DNA from: a bacterium
GTDB taxonomy: Bacteria; 4484-113
Assembly: GCA_021163765.1 (NCBI GenBank)
Contig: JAGGTK010000093.1
Span: 1-40,843, forward strand
Length of the DNA stretch: 40,843 nucleotides
Direction: 5' to 3'
In this document: positions 1-10,567 of the stretch, piece after piece
Layout: every line of letters starts with the position of its first letter
Numbering within the stretch: position 1 is the stretch's first letter
Made by a program: the position numbers and the translations under genes
Notes under the pieces: generated by a model
Database searches by the model: none
What the model was told of the DNA's origin: nothing
The model's input: only the letters and a program-made list of their open reading frames with translations

Positions 1-2435
1 TTCTTTGAAGCGGGCTTTTTCGCTACGGGTTTCGATGCCCTGGTTTTGCGGGCTACTTGCGGCTTCTTAGCGGCCCCTTTGCGCGGGTCGGTTACGAACG
101 CGAGACCCAGCACGTCGTCTAAGTGCTTGACGAACTCGAACTTCATCCCGCGCGTGATTTCCTCAGGAACTTCCTTGATGTCCTTGCGGTTGCGCGCCGG
201 GACGATTACGTTGCGTATACCCGCGCGCTTTGCGCCCAGAAGCTTCTCCTTGAGGCCGCCAACGGGAAGCACACGGCCCTTAAGCGTAATCTCGCCGGTC
301 ATCGCGAGATTCGATTTCGTCTTTACGCCCGCGAATAGCGAAATCAGAGCCGCCGCCACCGTGATGCCCGCCGAGGGCCCGTCCTTGGGGATGGCGCCCG
401 CCGGGAAGTGGATGTGGACGTCCACCTTGGTAAGGTCGTCCACCCCGACCCCAAGCTCACCGGCGTTGCTGCGCAGGTAGGTCATCGCTGCCTGGCAGCT
501 TTCCTTCATCACATCGCCCAGGTAACCCGTGAGTATCAGCCCGCCCTTGCCCGGCATCTTGGCAGTCTCAATGACCTGGATGTCCCCGCCCACGCTCGTC
601 CAGACCACACCGGTGGCAACGCCAACCTGGTCCTTTATCCGTTCTTCGGAGAGGTCGAACTTGCGCACGCCGAGGTAGCTTTCGAGCTTGGCAGGCGAGT
701 CCAGCTTCTCGGTTTTCTTCTTTCCGGACGCGATTTTCAGCGCAAGCTTGCGGCATACCTTGGCGAGCTCGCGTTCAAGGTTGCGCACGCCGGCTTCCCG
801 CGTGTAGTCGAGGATTATTGAGCGGAGTATGGGTTTGGTGATGCCAAGCTGCTTTTTGGTGAGCCCGTGGTTCGTAAGCTCTTTGGGCAATAAAAACCGT
901 CGAGCGATCTCGATTTTTTCCAGTTCCGTGTAACCGCTAAGGCGGATGACCTCCATACGGTCGCGCAGGGCCGGCGGAATGGTGTCAAGCAAGTTGGCGG
1001 TCGTGATGAATAGCACCTGCGAAAGGTCAAACGGGACCTCCAGGTAGTGGTCGGAGAAGGCGTTATTCTGCTCCGGGTCAAGCGCTTCGAGCAGCGCGGA
1101 ACTGGGGTCGCCCCGAAAGTCCATGCCCACCTTATCGATTTCATCGAGCATAAAGACCGGGTTTCTCGTTCCGGCGGAGCGGATACCTTGGATAATACGG
1201 CCCGGGAGCGCGCCCACGTATGTGCGCCGATGCCCCCGGATTTCTGCCTCGTCCCGTATTCCGCCCAGGCTCATCCGCATGAACTTTCGGCCCAGCGCGC
1301 GCGCGATGCTCTTGCCCAAACTGGTCTTACCCGTGCCCGGCGGCCCGACGAAGCAAAGAATCGGCCCCTTCAGCGTCTGGGTCATCTTCAGCACGCCGAG
1401 GAACTCAAGAAGGCGCTCCTTGATTTCCTCCAGGCCATAATGGTCACTGTCCAGAATGCGGTGAGCCTTGCCGATATCCTTCTCGTCCTGGGTGGTTGTG
1501 TTCCAGGGGAGGTCGCACAGGGTATCAAGGTAGGTGCGAATGACGCCGCCTTCCGCCGATTCGGGATGCAGGCGCTGCAACCGCTCCAGCTCCTCGAAGG
1601 CTTTCTTCTCCACGTCTTCCGGCATCTCCGCGGCTTTGATGCGCTCCTCGTACTTGCCGCGTTCAACTTCCTTGCTGTCGAGTTCACCCAGCTCTCGCTG
1701 TATCGCCTTTAGCTGCTCCCGCAGGAAGAACTCGCGCTGGCTCTTTCCGACCTCCTCCTGCACCTGCGACTGGATTTCGTTGCTCATATTGAGCAATTGA
1801 ACCTCTCGGGACAAAAAGCCGTTTACCAGCTTTAGGCGCTCCTCAGAGCTGAAAGTTTCGAGTATGTTCTGCTTTTCATCAAGCTTTACGTTGATGTGCG
1901 TCGCCAGGAAATCTGCGAGCATCGCCGGTTCCCGGATATTATTGGCGGCGACAAGTATCTCGGTCGGCAGGGAGCGCGAGAGATTAACGAACTCCTTGAA
2001 CCGCTCCAGGGCAGACCGCATCAGTGCCTGCACCTTCAGGCTCTCGGGCTTGCTCTCCTCGATGGTTTCGATTTCAACCTCAAAGTAAGGGTCGCTCCTT
2101 ATGTACTTTTTCACGGCGAAACGCGACATGCCCTGAACGAGGATGCGCGCACCGCCCTCGGGCAGCACGAGCTTGCGCAGAATCAGCCCGATTGTGCCTA
2201 CCCGGTAGAGGTCCTTGGCTGCGGGTTCTTCGACTGTCTCGTCGCGCTGCGTCAGCAGCCCGATGAGTTTGCGCCCTTCAAAAACCTCGTCAATTGCTGC
2301 CACCGACTTTTCGCGCGAGACGTGAATCGGCAGCACCAGGTTAGGGAAAACGACGACATTTTTCAGCGCCAGCACTGGCAGCCGATCCGGTATCGGCTCT
2401 TGAGCTGCGGTGTGCTCTTCCGGTTGATCAGCCAT
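1..2435 (-). CDS. lon: ATP-dependent Lon protease (3' end beyond window)
   Basis: This is the cytoplasmic AAA+ serine protease that degrades misfolded and regulatory proteins. About 811 residues are visible, starting MADQPEEHTAAQ, followed by the typical Lon N-terminal substrate-binding domain (LPVLALKNVVVFPNLVLP). The Walker A motif GPPGTGKT lies near 1320-1350, and the catalytic segment KDGPSAGITVAAA, with the nucleophilic serine, near 350-400. After the usual end of the protease domain (MKFEFVKHLDDVLGLAF) the frame continues into a lysine/alanine/proline-rich tail that runs off position 1, so the stop codon is not seen. The ATG at 2435 is the first plausible start; a TATAAT lies 18 bases upstream and there is no clear Shine-Dalgarno site. 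The identification is secure; the length of the tail is unknown. Confidence 0.96.
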   Translation of the reverse strand, partial: MADQPEEHTAAQEPIPDRLPVLALKNVVVFPNLVLPIHVSREKSVAAIDEVFEGRKLIGLLTQRDETVEEPAAKDLYRVGTIGLILRKLVLPEGGARILVQGMSRFAVKKYIRSDPYFEVEIETIEESKPESLKVQALMRSALERFKEFVNLSRSLPTEILVAANNIREPAMLADFLATHINVKLDEKQNILETFSSEERLKLVNGFLSREVQLLNMSNEIQSQVQEEVGKSQREFFLREQLKAIQRELGELDSKEVERGKYEERIKAAEMPEDVEKKAFEELERLQRLHPESAEGGVIRTYLDTLCDLPWNTTTQDEKDIGKAHRILDSDHYGLEEIKERLLEFLGVLKMTQTLKGPILCFVGPPGTGKTSLGKSIARALGRKFMRMSLGGIRDEAEIRGHRRTYVGALPGRIIQGIRSAGTRNPVFMLDEIDKVGMDFRGDPSSALLEALDPEQNNAFSDHYLEVPFDLSQVLFITTANLLDTIPPALRDRMEVIRLSGYTELEKIEIARRFLLPKELTNHGLTKKQLGITKPILRSIILDYTREAGVRNLERELAKVCRKLALKIASGKKKTEKLDSPAKLESYLGVRKFDLSEERIKDQVGVATGVVWTSVGGDIQVIETAKMPGKGGLILTGYLGDVMKESCQAAMTYLRSNAGELGVGVDDLTKVDVHIHFPAGAIPKDGPSAGITVAAALISLFAGVKTKSNLAMTGEITLKGRVLPVGGLKEKLLGAKRAGIRNVIVPARNRKDIKEVPEEITRGMKFEFVKHLDDVLGLAFVTDPRKGAAKKPQVARKTRASKPVAKKPASK

Positions 2436-2453
2436 AGGCGAGCTCGAATTTGG

Positions 2454-2459
2454 ATTATA
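2454..2459 (-). promoter_or_regulatory. -10 box upstream of lon
   Basis: A perfect TATAAT reads on the minus strand 18 bases before the lon ATG, so the leader would be about 11 bases. No good -35 box is seen at 17 bases spacing. Confidence 0.5.
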
Positions 2460-2462
2460 GCA

Positions 2463-2495
2463 CAGGGCCCAGCACCCTTGTGGGGCCGGGCCCTG
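2463..2495 (-). terminator. GC-rich hairpin between the large lipoprotein gene and lon
   Basis: CAGGGCCC and GGGCCCTG form a perfect 8-bp stem around an inner CCC/GGG stem. It lies about 20 bases past the stop of the upstream lipoprotein gene and directly before the lon -10 box. No T-run follows, so it may be a weak or factor-assisted terminator, or a protein site. Confidence 0.35.
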
Positions 2496-2514
2496 CCGTT
2501 GCGCTCAAGAACTG

Positions 2515-5500
2515 CTACGGATCGAGTTCGGCGGCCTGGGTGCCGCTTAACAACGGGCCGGTATCATCATAATTCATGATGTTACCGGGTTCATACGCCC
2601 CCTGGCCTTCAGCAGTAGCGTCACGCTGGATGCCGTCTTTGGTGCCGTTCATATCCGCCCCATCCTTCACATCGAAGTCGCCGTCCTTCCTCAGGTCCAT
2701 CTCGTGGACCTTCTCGTGCGCGAGCGTCAGGTTGTCCGGATCAGCGCTGTTGTCAACCGCGACTTGCGAGTTGGGCCAGTAGGTGGTGCCCAGCGCGCCG
2801 CCGCGTATGCCGGGAACGTAATAAACGTTTTCGGTATTCGGGCTCACATCATAGTAATCGTGAAGCATCGCGTTGAAGAGGTCGTTGTTGTCGCCGTCGT
2901 CTGCGTAATCGCCATCTCCGTTGGCGTCGTAGCGGTCGAGCCCGTCACCGTCCTCGTCAATCTGATTCCAGTCCGCGGTCGGGATAGTGGTAATTGTCAG
3001 GTTGAAGTCCACATAGAAGCCGAGGGTACACATCAGCGCGTTCAGGTTAAACATGTCCTCCGCGGCCTGCACATCCTCCTGGATTTCCTCGTCCGTAGCG
3101 GCGCCTTCCACCCGATATACGTGCATGTTGAGCGTCTTGGTCGGCTTAATCTGGAAGTAGAAGTCGTAGAAACCTTCAAAGCCCATAGCATCCTGGTAGA
3201 TATACATTCCGCCCCCGTCCTGCATCGTCAGGCTGAAGGGCACTAGCCCGATGGAGTACTCGGTGGGATCCGAGACTGCAAGCGTGTCGAACCTGACAGA
3301 GAAGACAGTTTCCTCGCCGAACCACTCTGTCAGGTCGATTGTCCCGCCACCGACGTTGAGATGCCACCAGCCCATTCCGTCATCTTCCGGCAAGGACGGA
3401 ACCAGTGTAACGTTACCCAGCTCGGATTGGTGGGATACGTAGGTAATGGGCGCGTCGGTGGGCCACACAAGCTCCAGTTCGAAGCTCTGCCAGCCATTGG
3501 GGAATCCATCCGGTATGCGGAGATCGAAGAAGACATCGAAGAAGGACTCCGCAGGCATTCCTCTCTTCTCATCCGCGAGGTCCGGTGGCATGTCCGCCGG
3601 GGGTGGAAGGGATGGGTTGGTTGGGTCAGGCTCGAAATGCATCTTCCACGGCGGGTAGCCCACGGATATGTCGTCCACGACGGCACCCGACGGCAAATGC
3701 TCTATGTCAACCAGCGCCAGCCCCCAATCGGTAGCGCTAAACCGTGTAATCAACATCGAATCAGATTCATAGAACAACTCGGGGTCGGAAGGAATGATTG
3801 ACGGGTTATCGCTGATAATGTTGAACTCCGCCGGGTCAGGATTGTGCACCACATTGGCGTAAGCGTCCGCGCCATAGAAGATAATCGGACCGTACCCGTG
3901 ATAATCCACAAGATCCCAGCAGACCCCTATGTCTCCGACGGGTCCTGGCAGGAACTCCAGATACTCCACGTCACCCAGATTGGCTATCTTATCGGGAAGG
4001 CGCGTATCTACAACGATTACGCTTAATGCCAGCACGCCAGCGACTTCCGAATCCAGGCTGCCCGTGTACAGCCCACCGCCCGCGTCAGTCAGCTGGATGA
4101 TGCGCTCGTGGGTGCTGCCAGGGAGCTGGCTCATCGTATCGGAAAACTCCGGCGATATCTCAACGAATACATCAAAGAAACTGTCGTATACAGGGTCCAT
4201 TGTCCCGTTGTAGCACTGCACCTCCAGCCCAACGGTGTCACCGACTGTTATCGGTGCGACACCCACCAGGTTCAGCTCGACGATCTCCGTCTGGATGGGT
4301 GGCAGGTTGTCCACGTTGACGTTGACCGGGTCGGTCTCCCAGTACGGGCCGGGGTCGTCAGGATCGCCTGGCTGCGGGTCGCGCGCGTCGTAGAGCAGCC
4401 CGCGCAATGTGTGTGCGCCGTTTGCCACCGTCGCGCTGTCCCAGGTGCCTGTCCAGATGTTGGTGTCTGCATCACGGTCAAGCGGCCCTACAACTTCGCC
4501 ATCCACCTCCAGGTAGACGTTTATCTGGTCACCAGGGTCAAGATCGATGAATTTGAATATGTTCTCGATGCCGGTGGGGTCGACCTGTATCACCAGGTCC
4601 ACGAAACCGTCAACGAGCTCATCTTCCACCGGCTCCTGAATCTGGCCCACGCTGTGATGCGCGTAGACGATACAGGTCTGGGTGGCCAGGGCGCTGCCAT
4701 CCGCCCGCTTCAGGTGGAACTTGATGTCCAGCCTTTCGACTCGCGGCGGCCCGTCCTTGGGCCGGGTAATGGTGTACGCTTCCCAGGTTTCGTTTCCTTT
4801 CAGGTTCGCATCGCCCGGTGGCGGGCCGGCAAGCGGGTCGGGCGCGACGATATCCCCGCCGCCGTTGCCGTTTCCGCTGTTGCCAATCTCGCCCAGGGGG
4901 CCCCAGAGGAACGGCGCGAACGGTATCGGTCCCGCAAGCTGTATCTGGGACAGCGACGGATAGCCCGCTGCCAGCGGATCCATCCCGCCGTTGTCGGTGT
5001 ATATAAGCCAGAGCGTGCCACCGTCCGGCCCGTGTGCTATTGACAGCGGGCAGGGGTAGCACCGCGCGTTGATGGGCGTGCCCATCGGCGGATTCGGTGT
5101 CGGCACCACCGGATCATCACCCGGTGGCGGTGGGGGCGCTTCGGGGGCTGTTGCGCACGGGTGCACGACCAGCGTTACCGAGGCAAACGAGTAGTCGCCG
5201 GCACCGTCGGTAACCCGCATCCCGACAACGTACGTTCCGGTAGCCGTGTAGACCACTATCGGGTCCTGGCTGGTTATGCCGAAGTCGCCGTAAGTGCCGT
5301 CGCCGTCAAAGTCCCATTCGTAGGTGACCGCCGTGCCGTCCGGGTCTTCGCCTTCACCCCAGAACTGCACGCGCATGTTCTGAGTGCCTTCGGTGATGTA
5401 GGCTATCACGTTAGCAGTGGGCGCGGAGTCCGTGAGCAGGCCCACCGACACCGTGGAGCGGGCGATACTGTGGAGTCCCTCGTTGTCAAATACGTGCAGC

Positions 5501-7035
5501 ACGGGCGAGAATAGCCCGTCGCCCGGATAGACGTAGCTTGGGTCGCGCGTGGTATCCGGCACGCTGTTGTCGCCGAAGTCCCATTTAAACGTTACCGGTC
5601 CCTCGTCCATATCGGAGCCGTTGCCGGTAAAGTCCACGCCGACATTAACGCCGTAATCGTACTCCGGATACATCATCGCCGAAGGCGGCATATCTGGTAT
5701 GTAGCCCGGCGGGCAAACCTTCAGTGTCAGGTGCGCCGTTGAGAGCTGGGTTTCGTCGTCCTCGACCGTCATCCGGACGGTGTAGGTTCCCGGATAGGCG
5801 TATGTGTGTTCCGCCGATTGCCCGCTTGCAGAAGGCGAGCCGTCACCGAAGTCCCACTGGCGAAGGAGGATATCGCCGCCGTCCGGGTCCTCGGCAAACG
5901 ACAGGAATCGCACCGTATAGGGGGCTGCGCCGGTAAGGTCTATCGCCAGCGCGTTAACCTCCGCCGGCGAGCTGGTCGGTGCAGAATCGTAGGCTGCGAC
6001 GGTTACTGTGGCGGTGCTGAAGTTGCCCGCATCGTCGTATACCCGCAGCGTTGCCACGTACGTGCCTTCAACAGGATATGTGTGCATCGGGCTTTGCTCG
6101 CCGGGGCTGGTATCGGGATCGGGGACAGTGACTGGGCCGCCGCCTCCACCGCCGCCGGCGGTGTCAAAGATGCCGTCGGACTCGAAGTCCCACATGAAGA
6201 ACACGTTACCGCCAAGCGGCGTGCTGCCGACTCCGTAGAACTGCACGTCCCGCCCGTTAGCGTCTGCGTCAGCTTGAGCGGAAGGGCCACCGCGGGCGAT
6301 GCGGCTGCCGGCGCCGATGTTTCCAGTCGAGTCCACGGCAAAGATGCGGAAGAAGCGGGCTGTGCCACAAAAATAAATACGGCTGAAGCGTAGCCGGCTG
6401 CCTGCCGTTCCCTCGCTAAAGGGAACCGTGCCTATCTCCTCGTCCGGCTCAACGCCTTCGCTTTCCGTGCCCCGGATCACATAATGGTCAACGTTGTTGC
6501 CGTAGTGAATCGCCAGGGGCGTGATATCCGAGATGCCGATAGCGCCGTCGCCGTCGCCGTCAACCACTTCCGCGTCGGGAGTGTCTGCCGGTTCCCCGTA
6601 AAACATCGCTATTGGTGTAATGTCGCTTATGCCGACGGTGCCGTCCTGGTCGTAATCGCCAACGTTGATATAAGACCACGTGAAGTTGAAGCTGTCCTCT
6701 TCCGCGCTTTCAAACGCGAAATCGGTGATTTCGTTTTCAGGCCCCGTGGGTGGTGTGCAAACGATCTTGCCTGAGTAGATGCTCAGAAGCTGCTCGCGCA
6801 GCGCCTCTTTGAGCGAGTTGTAGATGGCGGGGTCCACCCCCGGCGGCGGTTTTGCGGCGTCTATATCTGCCAGCACGTCGTCAATGCTGAGTTCCGCCGG
6901 AGGCTGCGGGGTCGCAGTATCGGGCGCAATCTGCAGGCTGCCTATACGCGATTTGCCTCCGCAGGCAAAAAGCGCTGCCAGCAAAAATATGACGCTAAGA
7001 ATTACTATAATAATTCTGGCTGGTTTCATGTTCAC
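2515..7035 (-). CDS. large surface lipoprotein: EF-hand pair, four PKD domains, C-terminal HExxH domain
   Basis: This 1506-residue protein is probably anchored in the outer membrane. Residues 1-25 are a lipoprotein signal ending in the lipobox LFAC (Cys25). A helical stretch (about 50-85) precedes two calcium-type EF-hand loops, DYDQDGTVGISD (127-138) and DGDGDGAIGISD (159-170), like the paired loops of dockerin domains. A fibronectin-like segment follows, then four PKD-type domains (about 255-625, each with WDF and a terminal Y..GTY.V pattern). Residues about 1155-1305 look like a cohesin-type beta-sandwich. The C-terminus holds HEKVH (1440-1444) and NIMNY (1485-1489), suggesting a zinc metallopeptidase with a Met-turn. 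The GTG start is chosen because AAGGAGG sits 8 bases upstream; the in-frame ATG two codons later has poor spacing. The protein at 32283-35516 shares the first ~240 residues' architecture. The domain calls come from motif reading; the substrate is unknown. Confidence 0.85.
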   Translation of the reverse strand: MNMKPARIIIVILSVIFLLAALFACGGKSRIGSLQIAPDTATPQPPAELSIDDVLADIDAAKPPPGVDPAIYNSLKEALREQLLSIYSGKIVCTPPTGPENEITDFAFESAEEDSFNFTWSYINVGDYDQDGTVGISDITPIAMFYGEPADTPDAEVVDGDGDGAIGISDITPLAIHYGNNVDHYVIRGTESEGVEPDEEIGTVPFSEGTAGSRLRFSRIYFCGTARFFRIFAVDSTGNIGAGSRIARGGPSAQADADANGRDVQFYGVGSTPLGGNVFFMWDFESDGIFDTAGGGGGGGPVTVPDPDTSPGEQSPMHTYPVEGTYVATLRVYDDAGNFSTATVTVAAYDSAPTSSPAEVNALAIDLTGAAPYTVRFLSFAEDPDGGDILLRQWDFGDGSPSASGQSAEHTYAYPGTYTVRMTVEDDETQLSTAHLTLKVCPPGYIPDMPPSAMMYPEYDYGVNVGVDFTGNGSDMDEGPVTFKWDFGDNSVPDTTRDPSYVYPGDGLFSPVLHVFDNEGLHSIARSTVSVGLLTDSAPTANVIAYITEGTQNMRVQFWGEGEDPDGTAVTYEWDFDGDGTYGDFGITSQDPIVVYTATGTYVVGMRVTDGAGDYSFASVTLVVHPCATAPEAPPPPPGDDPVVPTPNPPMGTPINARCYPCPLSIAHGPDGGTLWLIYTDNGGMDPLAAGYPSLSQIQLAGPIPFAPFLWGPLGEIGNSGNGNGGGDIVAPDPLAGPPPGDANLKGNETWEAYTITRPKDGPPRVERLDIKFHLKRADGSALATQTCIVYAHHSVGQIQEPVEDELVDGFVDLVIQVDPTGIENIFKFIDLDPGDQINVYLEVDGEVVGPLDRDADTNIWTGTWDSATVANGAHTLRGLLYDARDPQPGDPDDPGPYWETDPVNVNVDNLPPIQTEIVELNLVGVAPITVGDTVGLEVQCYNGTMDPVYDSFFDVFVEISPEFSDTMSQLPGSTHERIIQLTDAGGGLYTGSLDSEVAGVLALSVIVVDTRLPDKIANLGDVEYLEFLPGPVGDIGVCWDLVDYHGYGPIIFYGADAYANVVHNPDPAEFNIISDNPSIIPSDPELFYESDSMLITRFSATDWGLALVDIEHLPSGAVVDDISVGYPPWKMHFEPDPTNPSLPPPADMPPDLADEKRGMPAESFFDVFFDLRIPDGFPNGWQSFELELVWPTDAPITYVSHQSELGNVTLVPSLPEDDGMGWWHLNVGGGTIDLTEWFGEETVFSVRFDTLAVSDPTEYSIGLVPFSLTMQDGGGMYIYQDAMGFEGFYDFYFQIKPTKTLNMHVYRVEGAATDEEIQEDVQAAEDMFNLNALMCTLGFYVDFNLTITTIPTADWNQIDEDGDGLDRYDANGDGDYADDGDNNDLFNAMLHDYYDVSPNTENVYYVPGIRGGALGTTYWPNSQVAVDNSADPDNLTLAHEKVHEMDLRKDGDFDVKDGADMNGTKDGIQRDATAEGQGAYEPGNIMNYDDTGPLLSGTQAAELDP

Positions 7036-7095
7036 GAGAATTTCCTCCTTGAATCTTTGCTACGGCCGTAATGCGACCGCCGCGTGTTAATTTAT

Positions 7096-7101
7096 ATTCT
7101 A
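7096..7101 (-). promoter_or_regulatory. -10 box upstream of the large lipoprotein gene
   Basis: TAGAAT on the minus strand within an AT-rich stretch, about 60 bases before the GTG start. The leader contains the AAGGAGG ribosome-binding site. No recognisable -35 box. Confidence 0.4.
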
Positions 7102-7174
7102 CCAGAAGAATGACTCCCTCGCCGCTGGAGTTAGGAGTCTGTCCTATTCGGGCGCACATCCGGGAGATTCGTAG

Positions 7175-7206
7175 TATGATGGGATCCAGCCAAAACCGGC
7201 TGGAGG
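7175..7206 (+). promoter_or_regulatory. pncC -10 box, leader hairpin and ribosome-binding site
   Basis: TATGAT (7175-7180) could serve as the -10 box. A perfect 6-bp hairpin, CCAGCC/GGCTGG with a 6-base loop (7186-7203), ends inside the GGAGG ribosome-binding site (7202-7206), so folding could partly mask translation initiation. Confidence 0.35.
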
Positions 7207-7212
7207 ACAACG

Positions 7213-7716
7213 ATGTGCGAAGTGCATAATGAGCTTCACCGCGCCGCAGAAGAGGTGTTCGCGGCGTTTCTCAGTATGGGCAAGACTCTCGCTTCGGCGG
7301 AGTCCTGCACGGGCGGGCTGCTGGGGGCTGCGATTACGAGCCTGCCCGGCAGCTCGGATATGTACCTGGGCGGCGTTATTTCGTACGCCAACGACGTCAA
7401 GACTGCGCTACTCGGCGTTGACCCAGACCTCCTCCTTCAACAGGGGGCGGTCAACGAGGAGGTCGCCCGGCAGATGGCCACTGGAGTGAAGGAGAGCACC
7501 GGTGCCGAAATCGCCGTCGCCATTACCGGCATCGCCGGGCCGTCCGGCGGCTCGCCGGAAAAGCCGGTGGGCACGGTTTTCGTATGTTACCTCGATGGGG
7601 AGAACGACCGGATCGAGATGTACTATTTTAAGGGCGACCGCGCTCAGATCCGCCACCAGACGGTTCTCACAGTGCTAAACGAGCTAAAGGACTTCGTCAA
7701 GCTCCGCCGCCACTGA
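7213..7716 (+). CDS. pncC: nicotinamide-nucleotide amidohydrolase (CinA C-terminal family)
   Basis: This 167-residue cytoplasmic enzyme corresponds to the stand-alone CinA C-terminal domain, which deamidates nicotinamide mononucleotide to nicotinate mononucleotide in NAD salvage. The family signatures are all present: AESCTGG near residue 30, GGVISYAN near 55-62 and ITGIAGPSGG near 105-114. The length matches single-domain PncC proteins; the N-terminal MoCF-like domain of full CinA is absent. The ATG has a GGAGG site 6 bases upstream. It is monocistronic or loosely linked to the downstream membrane-protein gene, which starts 69 bases after the stop behind its own inverted repeat. Confidence 0.93.
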   Translation: MCEVHNELHRAAEEVFAAFLSMGKTLASAESCTGGLLGAAITSLPGSSDMYLGGVISYANDVKTALLGVDPDLLLQQGAVNEEVARQMATGVKESTGAEIAVAITGIAGPSGGSPEKPVGTVFVCYLDGENDRIEMYYFKGDRAQIRHQTVLTVLNELKDFVKLRRH

Positions 7717-7757
7717 TTTACCGGGTAATGAGATACTAGCTGGATAGACTTGTTCGC

Positions 7758-7778
7758 GTTTCGTTAGGGTAACGAAAC
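7758..7778 (+). promoter_or_regulatory. perfect inverted repeat, likely operator or leader hairpin
   Basis: GTTTCGTTA and TAACGAAAC form a perfect 9-bp inverted repeat with a GGG spacer, ending 7 bases before the ATG of the DUF4405-like gene. It occupies the place of the ribosome-binding site, and no other Shine-Dalgarno sequence is seen. It fits a dimeric repressor operator or an RNA hairpin that gates translation. Confidence 0.5.
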
Positions 7779-7785
7779 ATCAGCG

Positions 7786-10421
<2,636 letters not shown>

Positions 10422-10424
10422 CTA

Positions 10425-10453
10425 ATTGTAGACGCACCGGCGCATATCGCCAA
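10425..10453 (-). promoter_or_regulatory. ligA promoter giving a leaderless mRNA
   Basis: TTGGCG (-35, 10448-10453) and TACAAT (-10, 10425-10430) are 17 bases apart on the minus strand. The -10 ends 6 bases before the GTG start, so transcription should begin at or next to the start codon. Confidence 0.6.
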
Positions 10454-10555
10454 GATGCGGCGTGAATTGCTAGGGTTTATGTTTTCATCTAAGTCATACA
10501 CGTTACGGGTGAATCGCGATCTGCTTTCATCAGAGGGCATCAGCGCCAAACAGGC

Positions 10556-10561
10556 TATAAT
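10556..10561 (+). promoter_or_regulatory. -10 box of the NapH-like gene, leaderless
   Basis: A perfect TATAAT ends 6 bases before the GTG start at 10568. There is no ribosome-binding site, which supports a leaderless transcript. The promoter is divergent from that of ligA within a 149-base gap. Confidence 0.55.
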
Positions 10562-10567
10562 CAGCCC

